Of a DNA stretch of 47,136 bases, positions 31,943-41,251 are shown piece after piece; within the stretch, counting starts at the first letter, position 1, and each line of letters opens with the position of its first letter. This stretch comes from Patescibacteria group bacterium. Its GTDB lineage: Bacteria; Patescibacteriota; Minisyncoccia; UBA6257; 2-01-FULL-56-20. Under the pieces are notes generated by a model. The model was given only the letters and a program-made list of their open reading frames with translations. It ran no database searches and was not told the DNA's origin. The stretch lies in assembly GCA_025054755.1 (NCBI GenBank), contig JANWZH010000001.1, positions 1-47,136 of the forward strand, read 5' to 3'. The translations under genes and the position numbers were made by a program.

Positions 31943-31972
31943 ATTATAACAATATAATATCAATTTTGTCAA
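31943..31972 (-). promoter_or_regulatory. Consensus promoter of the winged-helix gene, leaderless spacing
   Basis: TTGACA (31972-31967), an 18-nt spacer, TATAAT (31948-31943) on the minus strand; both hexamers match the sigma-70 consensus perfectly. The -10 box ends 7 nt before the ATG at 31935. Confidence 0.75.
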
Positions 31973-32074
31973 TAATATAATGCAATAAATAAATTATTTA
32001 AAGTTATCCACAAAAAAAACTTAAAATCGATTTAAAATATTTTATAATAAAATTAATTAAGACAATTATAAAAT

Positions 32075-32674
32075 ATGGAAGAAGATTTTGAAGAAAATCA
32101 AAAAAACTTATCAAATTCATTTCAGGAAATAGAAAAAAATATTGATGAAAAACAAAATTCTAAAAAAAGATTTTTAAAATTTGCTTTTGCTCTTTTTCTA
32201 ATTATTGCTATTTTTAGCGGAACAGTTTTTGTTTATGAAAATTATTTAAATCCTAAAGCTAAACTTGCCAAAGAACAACAAAAAAATTATGAAAAATATC
32301 TTCAAATGCAGGCTAATTATGAAAAAGCAATGAAAGAAGATACTTATGGCGGCAAAACCCCAGAAGAAACTTTAAAATTATTTATTGATGCTTTAAAAAA
32401 AGAAGATTTTGATTTAGCTAGTAAATATTTTGTTTTAAATTATAGCGGTATAGTTGATCCAAAGTATAAAGAAGCTTTAATAAAAGCTAAAAACGAAGGA
32501 AAAATTGAAAAAATCATAGATTTACTTTCAAGAGCAAAACCAGATCCAAAAGCAAAAATCAGCGAAGATAATTTTGTTTTTGCCACAAGAGATGGTAAAG
32601 GAAATGTATTAATAGATATTGGATTAACTCTAAATAAATATTCAAATATTTGGAAAATAGAAAGCATATATTAA
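32075..32674 (+). CDS. Membrane-anchored protein with DUF4878-like (NTF2-type) domain
   Basis: 199 residues. A charged cytoplasmic tail (1-36), one membrane segment (39-58), a short linker, and an outer domain starting TPEETLKLFIDALKKEDFDLASKYFV and ending NKYSNIWKIESIY. This is the pattern of small NTF2/DUF4878-type extracytoplasmic domains. Specific function unknown. Its stop lies 2 nt before the ATG of the giant surface protein, so the two are probably co-expressed. TATAAT at 32043-32048 is a possible -10 box. Confidence 0.75.
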   Translation: MEEDFEENQKNLSNSFQEIEKNIDEKQNSKKRFLKFAFALFLIIAIFSGTVFVYENYLNPKAKLAKEQQKNYEKYLQMQANYEKAMKEDTYGGKTPEETLKLFIDALKKEDFDLASKYFVLNYSGIVDPKYKEALIKAKNEGKIEKIIDLLSRAKPDPKAKISEDNFVFATRDGKGNVLIDIGLTLNKYSNIWKIESIY

Positions 32675-32676
32675 TA

Positions 32677-35600
32677 ATGAAACAAAAATTATTATTAATT
32701 TTTTTATTATTAATAATTTTTAGTTTTCAAAATCAAGTATTTGGTTATAGTATTGAAACCCATGCTTATTTAACAAAAGAAATTATTAATTTTTATAATC
32801 AAAATTTTCAAAATAAAATATCTAATGAATTAGTTCCCTATTTAATTGATGGCTCAAGAAAAGAAGATGAGCCTCCACGCTGGATGAATCATTTTTATGA
32901 TCCAATTTATAATCGTGGATTAACCGAAGATTCAGCAATTAATCCTGAGTATCGGCTAGGAAATTGGCAAAAATCAAAAGATTGGGCAAATGATAGCTCA
33001 AATCAAAACAATATCATATATAAAACAGCTGCAACAATATATTCTTTGCTTTCAGCAATTCAACAAAAGAAAATTGAACTTATTACTTTTGAAACTGATT
33101 TTACTTGGGATAGAGCATTAAAATTTTATATTCAAGGCGAAAAAGAAAAAGCAATGTATATTTTAGGTCATATTTTACATCTAATTGAAGACAAATCTGT
33201 TCCAGATCATACCAGAAATGATCCTCATGCTTTAGGAAGTCCATATGAAAAATATACTAGTCAATATAATTTAAATAATTATGATAAAGAATTAACTGAA
33301 AAATTAAAAAATAAAAAGCCAATTATTTTAAACAATTTAAATGATTATTTTAATAACTTAGCAACATATTCAAATAATAATTTTTATAGCAAAGACACAA
33401 TTGGTATTCAAAGCGGTTATAATAAACCACAACCAGATTATGACGCAAAAATTGAGAAATATTTTTATGCAATAAAAATAGATAAAGAAAACGGAGATTA
33501 TTATTTATTCAGAAAGTCATCTGCTGATATATTATTTAGTAATAAATTTGATGCTAGCCTAGAATCTGATTTGGTTATGTCTTCTTACTGGTCCAGACTT
33601 TCAACAAAAGCTGTTCAATATGGAGCAGGAGTTATTGATTTATTTTTCCGCGAAGCTAAAGCTAACGAAAATAATCCAAAATATTTAGAAAAAGAATTAA
33701 GTTTTTGGGGAAAAATTAAAAACACAACCTCAAACATAATAAATTCTATTCAATCTTTTGGTTCACAAGTTTTTGAAACAACAAAAGAATTTATTAATTA
33801 TCTTTTTAATCAAAATAAAAATAATACTTATGAAATTCCAATTACAAATAATCAACAACAAAATCAAATTATTGAACAAAATTTTAATCCAAATATTAAA
33901 CAACCAAATCAATTAATTCAAAATACTCAAAATCAATTAAATAATTCATTAGACGAATCTGAGCCAGAAGAACCATTTATTGCTCCGCAAATCAACCAAA
34001 ATCAAACAACAACTCAAAAACAATTAAATAATCAAACTACAACCCAAAATCAAACTACAACAAAACAAACTCCTAATTTAAATAATTTATCAAACGAATT
34101 TAAACAATGCAGTTTTCAAACTAATCAAACTCCATCGCATCAAGGATTGATTATTAATGAAATTGCTTGGATGGGAACCCCAGAATCTTCAAATAATGAA
34201 TGGATTGAACTTAAAAATATTTCCAATCAAGAAATTGATATAAACAATTGGCAATTAATTGATAGGTCCGAACAAATTAAAATTAACTTTGCATTTTTGC
34301 CAAATACTAAAATTAAACCTGGTCAATTTTTAATTTTAGAACGAACATCAGAAAATACCTTACCAAACATTAAGGCTGATTTAATTTATACTGGAGCTTT
34401 ATCAAATTCAGATGAAGGACTACGTCTTTTTGATAAAAATTGTAACCTAATTGATGAAGTTTTAGCTACACCCTCTTGGCCAGCTGGCAATTCTTTAACA
34501 AGACAAACTGCTGAAAGAAAAACTGATTTAAGCTGGCAAACTTCAGCTAATTCTTCTGGCACTCCCAAAAATGAAAATTCTTCTGGCAATTTAAACAATT
34601 TAAATGGAGGTGGAGGAGGAAAATCTTCAAACTATTCTATTCAAACTCAAGACAATGAACGAAACCAAAATCAACAAATTCAAAATATTTTAATTTCAGA
34701 AATTCAAATTTATCCAACTAATCAAAGATTCATTGAGCTCTATAACCCAAATAATTTTGATATTGATTTAACTGGTTATTATATTCAAAGAAAAACAAAA
34801 ACTGGTTCTGATTTTGGCAGTTTAGTATCAAAAACTAATTTTGAAGGAAAAATTATTAAAGCTAAAAGCTTCTTTTTAATTTCTCGTGAAAATTTACCAA
34901 ATGCTGATATTGTTTTATCTAATTTAACATTATCTAATTCAAACTCCATTCAGTTAATTGATAAAAATAAAAATATTTCTGATTTAGTTGGCTGGGGCGA
35001 AGCTCAAAATTGCCAAGGGCCTTGCGCTTTAGAAATTGGACAAAACCAAAGTTTACAAAGAAAATTTGATAATGGAAACATTAAAAACACAAGCAATAAT
35101 TTAGAAGATTTTGAAATTTCAAATTGTCCGTCGCCAAAAGATCCGCCAAATCAAAACTGTGTCTCAACTAATCAAGCGTCAAAAGACGCTTTTTTAGAAT
35201 TTTCTAATGTTAGGCATATTTTAATTAGTGAAATATTTTTTGATGCAAATGGATCTGATGAAGAAAAAGAATTTATTGAACTTTATAATCCAACTGTAGA
35301 TGATATTGATCTTACAAATTGGTCAATTAAAATTTTAAAAAATAACACTACCACCGAACAAAATTTAATAAAACTAAATCAAAATTCAATAATCAAAAAA
35401 AATGGGGGCTTCTTTTTGGTTGGATTTTATAAAAATTCAAATAACACTGATCAAAAAACATCTGCTAGTATTCCAAATGATTTTCAAGCCATAATTTTGT
35501 ATGATAAAAATAATCAAGAAATTGATCGCTTTAATTATAATATCTATAAAAATGAAAATGGCCCTGTTTTGTCTGGCTATTCAATAGAAAGAAAAGCTTA

Positions 35601-37425
35601 TAAAGATGACCTATGTTTAAATCCCGAATCAAATGGAAAATTTTTAGGGAATGGATGTGATTACGATTTAGCTCAAGATTTTATTACCAACCCAACACCT
35701 AATCCTCAAAGCTCAAATAATTTAAAAGAGCCAAGAAAACCTCCAGAAATAATTAATTTGGAATATAGTTATGATAATCAAAATGCAAACATTAAATTTT
35801 TATGGGGGTTAAGCCAAGACGACGAATTTCAAACTTCAACGATTACTTATAAAATTATTCAAAATATTTTCGCAAACTCAACAAGTTCAAATTTAATAAT
35901 TTCTACTTCAACTATTCTAGAAAGTTTAGCTAAAAATTTAAATTATAATTCCTTAGAATTATTTGAAAAAAATATTAACATCCAAGAATTAAATAAAAAT
36001 TATAATTACGAATTTCAAGTCATAGATCGCGACGGCTTAATTTCTACCTCATCAATAAATATTTTTGCTAAAAGCTTTATTGAAGACGGTTATTTTTTTA
36101 AAGATGATTCTACTGGAAAATATTATTTTAAAATTAAATTTAATCCAAATCATCAATTTTTTAATTTAGAAGACAAAAGCCCAGATAGTTTTATGAATTA
36201 CGAAGCAATAGTTTTTTATCTTAATCAGGAGCCAACATCTTATAATATTTCAACCGAAAATGGGCTAATTATTCCAAACGCAAATCAAATTCAAATTCAA
36301 TATCCTTCTTGTGCTTTTGGGCCAAATAACGCCCTAATATTTCCTCAAAATCAAAGATCTTGTATTAAATTAGGCGGGCCACCAACTTGGCTTGGAAGAT
36401 TAGCTTACGATTTTAATTCTTTAGAAAGCGATAATTCTTTAATTATTGAATTATTAATTAACCAAGATTTGAATGAAAACGACTATATTACTTTAGGTTT
36501 TTATAAAGATTGGAGCGGAAATATTGCTGGGACTTATCAAATTATTAATTTTAAAGCTTTAGATTCTAAAAAATATTATTTATTAAAAAATAAATCATTT
36601 TTAAATGCTCCAACCACGCCTCAAAATATTCAATTTAATTTTGATGAAACAAATTTTAAACTAAGGGTTTCAGCTGATTATTCAACTGATCCCGATTCAA
36701 AAGATTCAAATATTTATTATGAATATAATTTTTCTGATTCAGAAAATTTAAATCCTAATAATTGGCAAATAACTCCTGTGCCCAATTCTCCAAATTTTGA
36801 AATTAATGTTCAATATGGCAAAAAATATATTGTTAGCTTAAGGGCCATAGACGAATTTAAAAATGTTTCAAAAGAAATTCAAAGTCAATGGTCTTTTCCT
36901 GAAAATTTTATAATCTTACAAGAACAAAATAAACAAGGAGATATTGCTAATGGTAATGCTTTAAATTTTGCTCAAGTTTTTAAATCAAACGAATCAGGAT
37001 ATCTCTCTAAAATTAAAATAAAATTTCAAATTTATTGGATTCCTCATAATTATCTTCGCGGCAAAAATGTTAATATCTCTATATATAAATATGATTCTGA
37101 TGTTTTTAATGACGATGTCAACTTGTTAAATCAAAGTATTAATGATCAAAATAAATTAGGCACATCAAATAATATTTTAAATTATTTAATAGAAACTAGT
37201 CCAGAGATTGCTTTTAATTTTAATCCAAAAATATATTTAGAAAAAAATAAGCTCTATGTTTGGGTACTAAATCAAGAGGGGGGATTTGGACATTTAGCTG
37301 GGACTTCAGAAGATCAGCAAATTGGAGGCTATGGTTATGCAACTTATAGTGGAACGAGCTGGTTTAATCAAAGAAATTGGCTTGCTTTAACAAATTATTA
37401 TTTTATATTAATTGGAGAAAAATAA
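32677..37425 (+). CDS. Giant secreted protein: zinc-dependent phospholipase-C-like domain plus three lamin-tail domains
   Basis: The start at 32677 (MKQKLLLIFLLL) gives a clean signal peptide; a longer frame would overlap the upstream gene. 1582 residues: phospholipase-C/S1-P1-nuclease-like helical domain (about 20-240) with SIETHAYLTKEII and GHILHLIEDKSVPDH, which supply zinc-binding His and Asp/Glu; a Gln/Asn/Thr-rich linker (390-470); lamin-tail domains at about 488-600 (IINEIAWMG...EWIELKN), 668-775 (ISEIQIYP...FIELYNP) and 846-956 (ISEIFFD...FIELYNP); fibronectin-like segments near 1020 and 1310; and a C-terminal beta-rich module. It may attack or attach to other cells; that is inference. 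Confidence 0.82.
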   Translation: MKQKLLLIFLLLIIFSFQNQVFGYSIETHAYLTKEIINFYNQNFQNKISNELVPYLIDGSRKEDEPPRWMNHFYDPIYNRGLTEDSAINPEYRLGNWQKSKDWANDSSNQNNIIYKTAATIYSLLSAIQQKKIELITFETDFTWDRALKFYIQGEKEKAMYILGHILHLIEDKSVPDHTRNDPHALGSPYEKYTSQYNLNNYDKELTEKLKNKKPIILNNLNDYFNNLATYSNNNFYSKDTIGIQSGYNKPQPDYDAKIEKYFYAIKIDKENGDYYLFRKSSADILFSNKFDASLESDLVMSSYWSRLSTKAVQYGAGVIDLFFREAKANENNPKYLEKELSFWGKIKNTTSNIINSIQSFGSQVFETTKEFINYLFNQNKNNTYEIPITNNQQQNQIIEQNFNPNIKQPNQLIQNTQNQLNNSLDESEPEEPFIAPQINQNQTTTQKQLNNQTTTQNQTTTKQTPNLNNLSNEFKQCSFQTNQTPSHQGLIINEIAWMGTPESSNNEWIELKNISNQEIDINNWQLIDRSEQIKINFAFLPNTKIKPGQFLILERTSENTLPNIKADLIYTGALSNSDEGLRLFDKNCNLIDEVLATPSWPAGNSLTRQTAERKTDLSWQTSANSSGTPKNENSSGNLNNLNGGGGGKSSNYSIQTQDNERNQNQQIQNILISEIQIYPTNQRFIELYNPNNFDIDLTGYYIQRKTKTGSDFGSLVSKTNFEGKIIKAKSFFLISRENLPNADIVLSNLTLSNSNSIQLIDKNKNISDLVGWGEAQNCQGPCALEIGQNQSLQRKFDNGNIKNTSNNLEDFEISNCPSPKDPPNQNCVSTNQASKDAFLEFSNVRHILISEIFFDANGSDEEKEFIELYNPTVDDIDLTNWSIKILKNNTTTEQNLIKLNQNSIIKKNGGFFLVGFYKNSNNTDQKTSASIPNDFQAIILYDKNNQEIDRFNYNIYKNENGPVLSGYSIERKAYKDDLCLNPESNGKFLGNGCDYDLAQDFITNPTPNPQSSNNLKEPRKPPEIINLEYSYDNQNANIKFLWGLSQDDEFQTSTITYKIIQNIFANSTSSNLIISTSTILESLAKNLNYNSLELFEKNINIQELNKNYNYEFQVIDRDGLISTSSINIFAKSFIEDGYFFKDDSTGKYYFKIKFNPNHQFFNLEDKSPDSFMNYEAIVFYLNQEPTSYNISTENGLIIPNANQIQIQYPSCAFGPNNALIFPQNQRSCIKLGGPPTWLGRLAYDFNSLESDNSLIIELLINQDLNENDYITLGFYKDWSGNIAGTYQIINFKALDSKKYYLLKNKSFLNAPTTPQNIQFNFDETNFKLRVSADYSTDPDSKDSNIYYEYNFSDSENLNPNNWQITPVPNSPNFEINVQYGKKYIVSLRAIDEFKNVSKEIQSQWSFPENFIILQEQNKQGDIANGNALNFAQVFKSNESGYLSKIKIKFQIYWIPHNYLRGKNVNISIYKYDSDVFNDDVNLLNQSINDQNKLGTSNNILNYLIETSPEIAFNFNPKIYLEKNKLYVWVLNQEGGFGHLAGTSEDQQIGGYGYATYSGTSWFNQRNWLALTNYYFILIGEK

Positions 37426-37426
37426 T

Positions 37427-39070
37427 TTATTTAAAAACTCTTTTTGTTTTTAAATACCATAAATTTATATCGCTAAACATATCTTCTTCATTATTAATTA
37501 AAAGTTCTTTAATGCCATAAATATTTTTAGAAGTAATCATTAAATATTTAGGTTGATAAAGAAAAATAGCTGGATAATCATTATAAATATTTTCTAAAAT
37601 ATTATTTAAAATTTGATTTTTGTCTATATTTAATTTTTGATAAAGATTAATTAATAAATCGTCTACTTTATTATTACTATACAATGCTAAATTGAGACCA
37701 GGATAAAATATAAAAGAAGAGTGCCAAAATGGATATAAATTAAAATTAGGATAAATAGCATTCCCAAAAATAATTAATTCATAATCGCGATTCATAATAT
37801 TTTTTTCTAATAACTCATCTGGTCCGCTTTTAATAATTTCTATTTTAATACCAATTTTAGACCAACTTTCAGCTAAAATATCAGCAGTTTTTATTAAAAA
37901 CTCACTATCTGGAACATGTAATTTAAAATTTAATTGAATTAAAGTATCTTTTATCTTTTTTTCTCTAATTTTAGAATCATTTAACTTCCAACCAGACTCA
38001 TCCAATATTTTATTTGCTTCATCTAAATTAAAATTATTTTCTATTTTAAAATCATTAAACCATGGCAAAGGATTAAATGCTGGATTTGAAAAACCATTAA
38101 AAACCTTATTTACTAATTCACTACGATCCAATGAAATAAACATAGCTCTTCTAACGTTTAAATCTTTCAGTCCTAAATTTTTAGATTGATTAATAAAGAC
38201 ACCATAATAATTTAAAACCGGAAAAGAAAAAATATTAAATGGCCTTTTGAAATCTAATTTTGAAAAATCATTTAAATTAACAAAAGGAAAAACATCTATT
38301 TCTCCGTTATTAAATGCTTTAAATAAATTTTCTTGATTAGGGTAAAATTTAATATTAATTTGATTAATATATGGTTTTTGCTCTAAATAGTATTTATTTA
38401 TTTTCAAAATAATTTCCGAAATAAAACCGCTTTTGGAAATATTAATAGAATCAACTATATATTTTCCATTCGAAATCGGATGAAAATTATATTCTGATAA
38501 ATTCCAATTTAAAACAGGCAAATCAGCAAAAATATGTTTGGGAACAATATAAAAATTATTTAAAATTTCAGAAAAAAAACTATATTTTTCACCTAATTTA
38601 AATTGAACTTCTAATTCGCTTAATCTTTCAGCTTCAATATTTTTCCAAAAAGGATAAAGCAAAGAATTATCTTGAGCCTCTTTAATCTTAAATATAGTAA
38701 AAACAATATCATCGCTTGTAATTTTTTTACCATCTGACCAAAATAAATTTTCTTTTAAGCGCAATCTCCATAAGTTTGAATCATTAACTGGCTCAATTTT
38801 ATCAGCTAATTTAGATAATGGCGCAAATAATAAATTAATTAAAATATTATCTGATTGATTTTTAGCTAAAACAAAATTAATATTGGCTGGCTGGCCAATA
38901 ATTCCTAACCTAATTGCCCCTCCGCTTTTAGGAACAGAAATAGTTGATTTTTGAAAAAAAATAAAAATTAAAACAAAAGCCGAAATCAAAAAAAGAATTA
39001 AAAAAAATAAAACCAAACGCTTTTCTTTTAATGTTAAATTAAGGTATATTTTTTTAAAAAAATCAATCAT
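37427..39070 (-). CDS. Family 5 extracellular solute-binding protein (peptide-type), membrane-anchored
   Basis: 547 residues. One N-terminal membrane segment (18-40) without a lipobox, then an SBP_bac_5 fold: RLRLKENLFWSDGKKITSDDIVFTI, later VRRAMFISLDRSELVNKVF and the C-terminal lobe. Family members deliver oligopeptides, nickel or other small molecules to ABC permeases. No permease or ATPase gene lies near. It overlaps nothing, and starts 10 nt after secG. Its stop is 1 nt from the convergent stop of the giant protein. Confidence 0.87.
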   Translation of the reverse strand: MIDFFKKIYLNLTLKEKRLVLFFLILFLISAFVLIFIFFQKSTISVPKSGGAIRLGIIGQPANINFVLAKNQSDNILINLLFAPLSKLADKIEPVNDSNLWRLRLKENLFWSDGKKITSDDIVFTIFKIKEAQDNSLLYPFWKNIEAERLSELEVQFKLGEKYSFFSEILNNFYIVPKHIFADLPVLNWNLSEYNFHPISNGKYIVDSINISKSGFISEIILKINKYYLEQKPYINQINIKFYPNQENLFKAFNNGEIDVFPFVNLNDFSKLDFKRPFNIFSFPVLNYYGVFINQSKNLGLKDLNVRRAMFISLDRSELVNKVFNGFSNPAFNPLPWFNDFKIENNFNLDEANKILDESGWKLNDSKIREKKIKDTLIQLNFKLHVPDSEFLIKTADILAESWSKIGIKIEIIKSGPDELLEKNIMNRDYELIIFGNAIYPNFNLYPFWHSSFIFYPGLNLALYSNNKVDDLLINLYQKLNIDKNQILNNILENIYNDYPAIFLYQPKYLMITSKNIYGIKELLINNEEDMFSDINLWYLKTKRVFK

Positions 39071-39080
39071 TAAAAATCGT

Positions 39081-39296
39081 TTATTTTAGTAAAAAAACAG
39101 AATATAAAGATAATCCAATAAAAACGCAAATCAAAACAATGGTGCTAATAAATATAATTTTTTCCATCCCACGTCTGGCCTGATAAAATCCGCCCTCCCC
39201 GCCAAAAATTGCTGAAAGACCAGTTGAGCGTTCTTGTAATAAAATCAATATTATAATTAATATTCCAATAATTGCTTGAATAATTTGTAAAACCAT
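39081..39296 (-). CDS. secG: Preprotein translocase subunit SecG
   Basis: 71 residues with two membrane helices. The helix pair is joined by the conserved loop QERSTGLSAIFGGEG, and a C-terminal helix follows. It boosts SecYEG translocation by inverting or supporting the SecA cycle. Placed 8 nt after the holin-like gene and 10 nt before the family 5 solute-binding protein; in other bacteria it often lies beside metabolic genes, as here next to a phosphoglycerate-mutase homologue. Confidence 0.93.
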   Translation of the reverse strand: MVLQIIQAIIGILIIILILLQERSTGLSAIFGGEGGFYQARRGMEKIIFISTIVLICVFIGLSLYSVFLLK

Positions 39297-39304
39297 GTTT
39301 TTAT

Positions 39305-39664
39305 TTAATTATCTTTATGTTTAGTTGCTTTATGATATATAAAATTTAAAATACTAAAAACTAATATGGAATATATCAAAGCACTAATACTTTGTATGCT
39401 AATACTTTGAAAAAAAATGTCAAGTAAATATAATATTAATCCATTAACAATTAAAATTCCTAAGCCAAATGTTAAAAAAATAATTGGAGAAAAAATTAAT
39501 TTTAAAATTGGACGAATTACAAAATTTAAAATAGTTAATACAAAACTCAAAAAAAGAACATCTAAAAAATTAGAGCTTAAAACAAATCCTGATATGAATT
39601 GTTTAGCCATTAACAAACCAAAAAAATTAATAATAATTGCTAATATAAATTTAATTAACCACAT
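39305..39664 (-). CDS. Phage-holin-4-2 / DUF360-type four-helix membrane protein
   Basis: 119 residues and four hydrophobic segments, the first with the family pattern AIIINFFGLLMAKQFISGF, later FVLTILNFVIRPILKLI and LTFGLGILIVNGLILYL. Members are widespread small membrane proteins annotated as holin-like, but the role in non-phage genes is not established. There is no phage context here. It lies 19 nt after gpmI-like. Confidence 0.85.
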   Translation of the reverse strand: MWLIKFILAIIINFFGLLMAKQFISGFVLSSNFLDVLFLSFVLTILNFVIRPILKLIFSPIIFLTFGLGILIVNGLILYLLDIFFQSISIQSISALIYSILVFSILNFIYHKATKHKDN

Positions 39665-39683
39665 ATAATTTAATTTTATTATT

Positions 39684-41210
39684 TTAAAATAAATCTTTCA
39701 ATAAACTTTTTCCTGTCATTTCTTCTGGTTTAGGAATATTCATCAATTCTAAAATCGTAGGCGCAACATCAGATAATAAGCCTAAAGTTTCATTATAAAA
39801 ATTATCAAAATTTGGAAATTTTTTCCCTTTAAATTCATTGCCTATTAAATATAATGGGACAGGATTTTTAGTATGCTCTGTATTTAGCTCACCGGTCATT
39901 AAATTTATAATCTGCTCAATCTTACCATGATCTGATGTAATAATTAAAATAACATCATTATCTAAAGCACTTTTAACTAATCTACCAATTTCCTGATCTA
40001 TAATTTTAATTGCTTTTACTGCTAAATCAAAATCAGCTAAATGACCTAAAATGTCTAAATTAGCATAATTAGCTAGTATAAAATCAAAAGATTTATTATT
40101 TATTGCTTCAATTAAACGATCAGTAATTTGTCTGCTTGCCATTTCGGGATGATTTACCAAATCAGCATTTAGCCCCGAAGGGATAGAAACTCTAAATTCA
40201 TTTTCATAAACATCTTTATTTAAACCATTAAAATAAAAAGTAATTAAAGAATATTTTAAACTTTCACTAATTTTAAATTGGGATTTATTATTTTCCGATA
40301 AAATTAAAGAAAGCGGCTTATTTATAATTTGTGGCTCAAAAATATATGGCAAATTAAAATTTTTATCATATTGCACCATGGTTAATATAAAAAGATTATT
40401 AAATTTTTTAATATTAAATTTATCAAAATTATAATTAAAAAATGGCTCAACTATGCTTTTAACATTATCTTCTTTAAAATTAAAAAATATTACAGCATCA
40501 TTTTCTTGGATAGCTTTATTTTTATTAATTAAAATTGGTGGCAAAATATTGTCATTTAATCCTTTTTCATAATGATTTTTAATAATCTCCTCAAAATTAG
40601 AAACTTCATTTATATCGCCAATTAAACAATCGTATGCTCTTTTAACTAAATTAAAATTATTTTTATGATCTAAGGCATAATATCGGCCAATAACTGAGCC
40701 AAGTTTTTCTTTAGAAAAATTTTTTAATAAATTTAAAAAAGAATTTTTTGGACTATCTATTCCATCAGCAAAAAAATGAAATGCATAATTAATTTTTTTA
40801 TCTTCCATGATTTCAACTAAAGCTTGAATGTGTTCTAAGGCTGATTCTGAAATTCCTTTACTCAAAAGTCCAACCAAATTAACTTTAGAGTTATTTTTAC
40901 GAACAAAATCAAGAGCTTGATTTAAATTTTTATTCTTAAAAAAAGAGCCGTCTTTAATTGCCATTGTAATTAATGGATAATTTTGATAAAAAATTTTACC
41001 AGCTCCCATAGTTAAATGACCAGCCTCACAATTTCCTTCTTCTCCCCATGGCAAACCAACCGTAATTCCAGAAGCAGATAAACTAGTTACCGGAAATTGT
41101 TTTTCTAATTCTAATAAATTTTGAGGCGAGGCAGCATAAACTGGATTAGTTTCTCGCTGCAACCCTAATCCTAAACCATCTAAAACTATTAAAGCAACGC
41201 TTTTATTCAT
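39684..41210 (-). CDS. gpmI: Phosphoglycerate-mutase (iPGM) family protein with altered active site
   Basis: 508 residues, full iPGM length, alkaline-phosphatase superfamily. The metal ligands are intact: D11 (VLDGLG), the DILGH motif, SDHG and EHTKN. The nucleophile position is Cys61 (GNCEAGH) instead of Ser. Residues that hold phosphoglycerate in Geobacillus iPGM differ: SDGGVHSH is SKGISESA, DGRD is DGID, MDRDKRW is LDHKNNF, NFRPDRA is NFKEDNV, and TEKYPH is SLKYSL. The Arg in SGRYY is kept (IGRYY). So the fold and metal site are clear, but mutase activity is doubtful. It may be a paralogue with a different phosphate substrate. Confidence 0.8.
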   Translation of the reverse strand: MNKSVALIVLDGLGLGLQRETNPVYAASPQNLLELEKQFPVTSLSASGITVGLPWGEEGNCEAGHLTMGAGKIFYQNYPLITMAIKDGSFFKNKNLNQALDFVRKNNSKVNLVGLLSKGISESALEHIQALVEIMEDKKINYAFHFFADGIDSPKNSFLNLLKNFSKEKLGSVIGRYYALDHKNNFNLVKRAYDCLIGDINEVSNFEEIIKNHYEKGLNDNILPPILINKNKAIQENDAVIFFNFKEDNVKSIVEPFFNYNFDKFNIKKFNNLFILTMVQYDKNFNLPYIFEPQIINKPLSLILSENNKSQFKISESLKYSLITFYFNGLNKDVYENEFRVSIPSGLNADLVNHPEMASRQITDRLIEAINNKSFDFILANYANLDILGHLADFDLAVKAIKIIDQEIGRLVKSALDNDVILIITSDHGKIEQIINLMTGELNTEHTKNPVPLYLIGNEFKGKKFPNFDNFYNETLGLLSDVAPTILELMNIPKPEEMTGKSLLKDLF

Positions 41211-41216
41211 AACTAA

Positions 41217-41222
41217 ATTATA
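41217..41222 (-). promoter_or_regulatory. -10 box of the iPGM-like gene, leaderless spacing
   Basis: TATAAT on the minus strand ends 6 nt before the ATG at 41210. The upstream pilin-like gene ends 41 nt away on the same strand, so this would be an internal promoter. Confidence 0.45.
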
Positions 41223-41251
41223 ATTAAAAAAAAATTATTATAAAGTTTTAA

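Noticed and set aside
39305..39664. Prophage remnant because of the holin-like gene
   Set aside because: The family is common outside phages and no phage gene, integrase or att-like repeat lies near.
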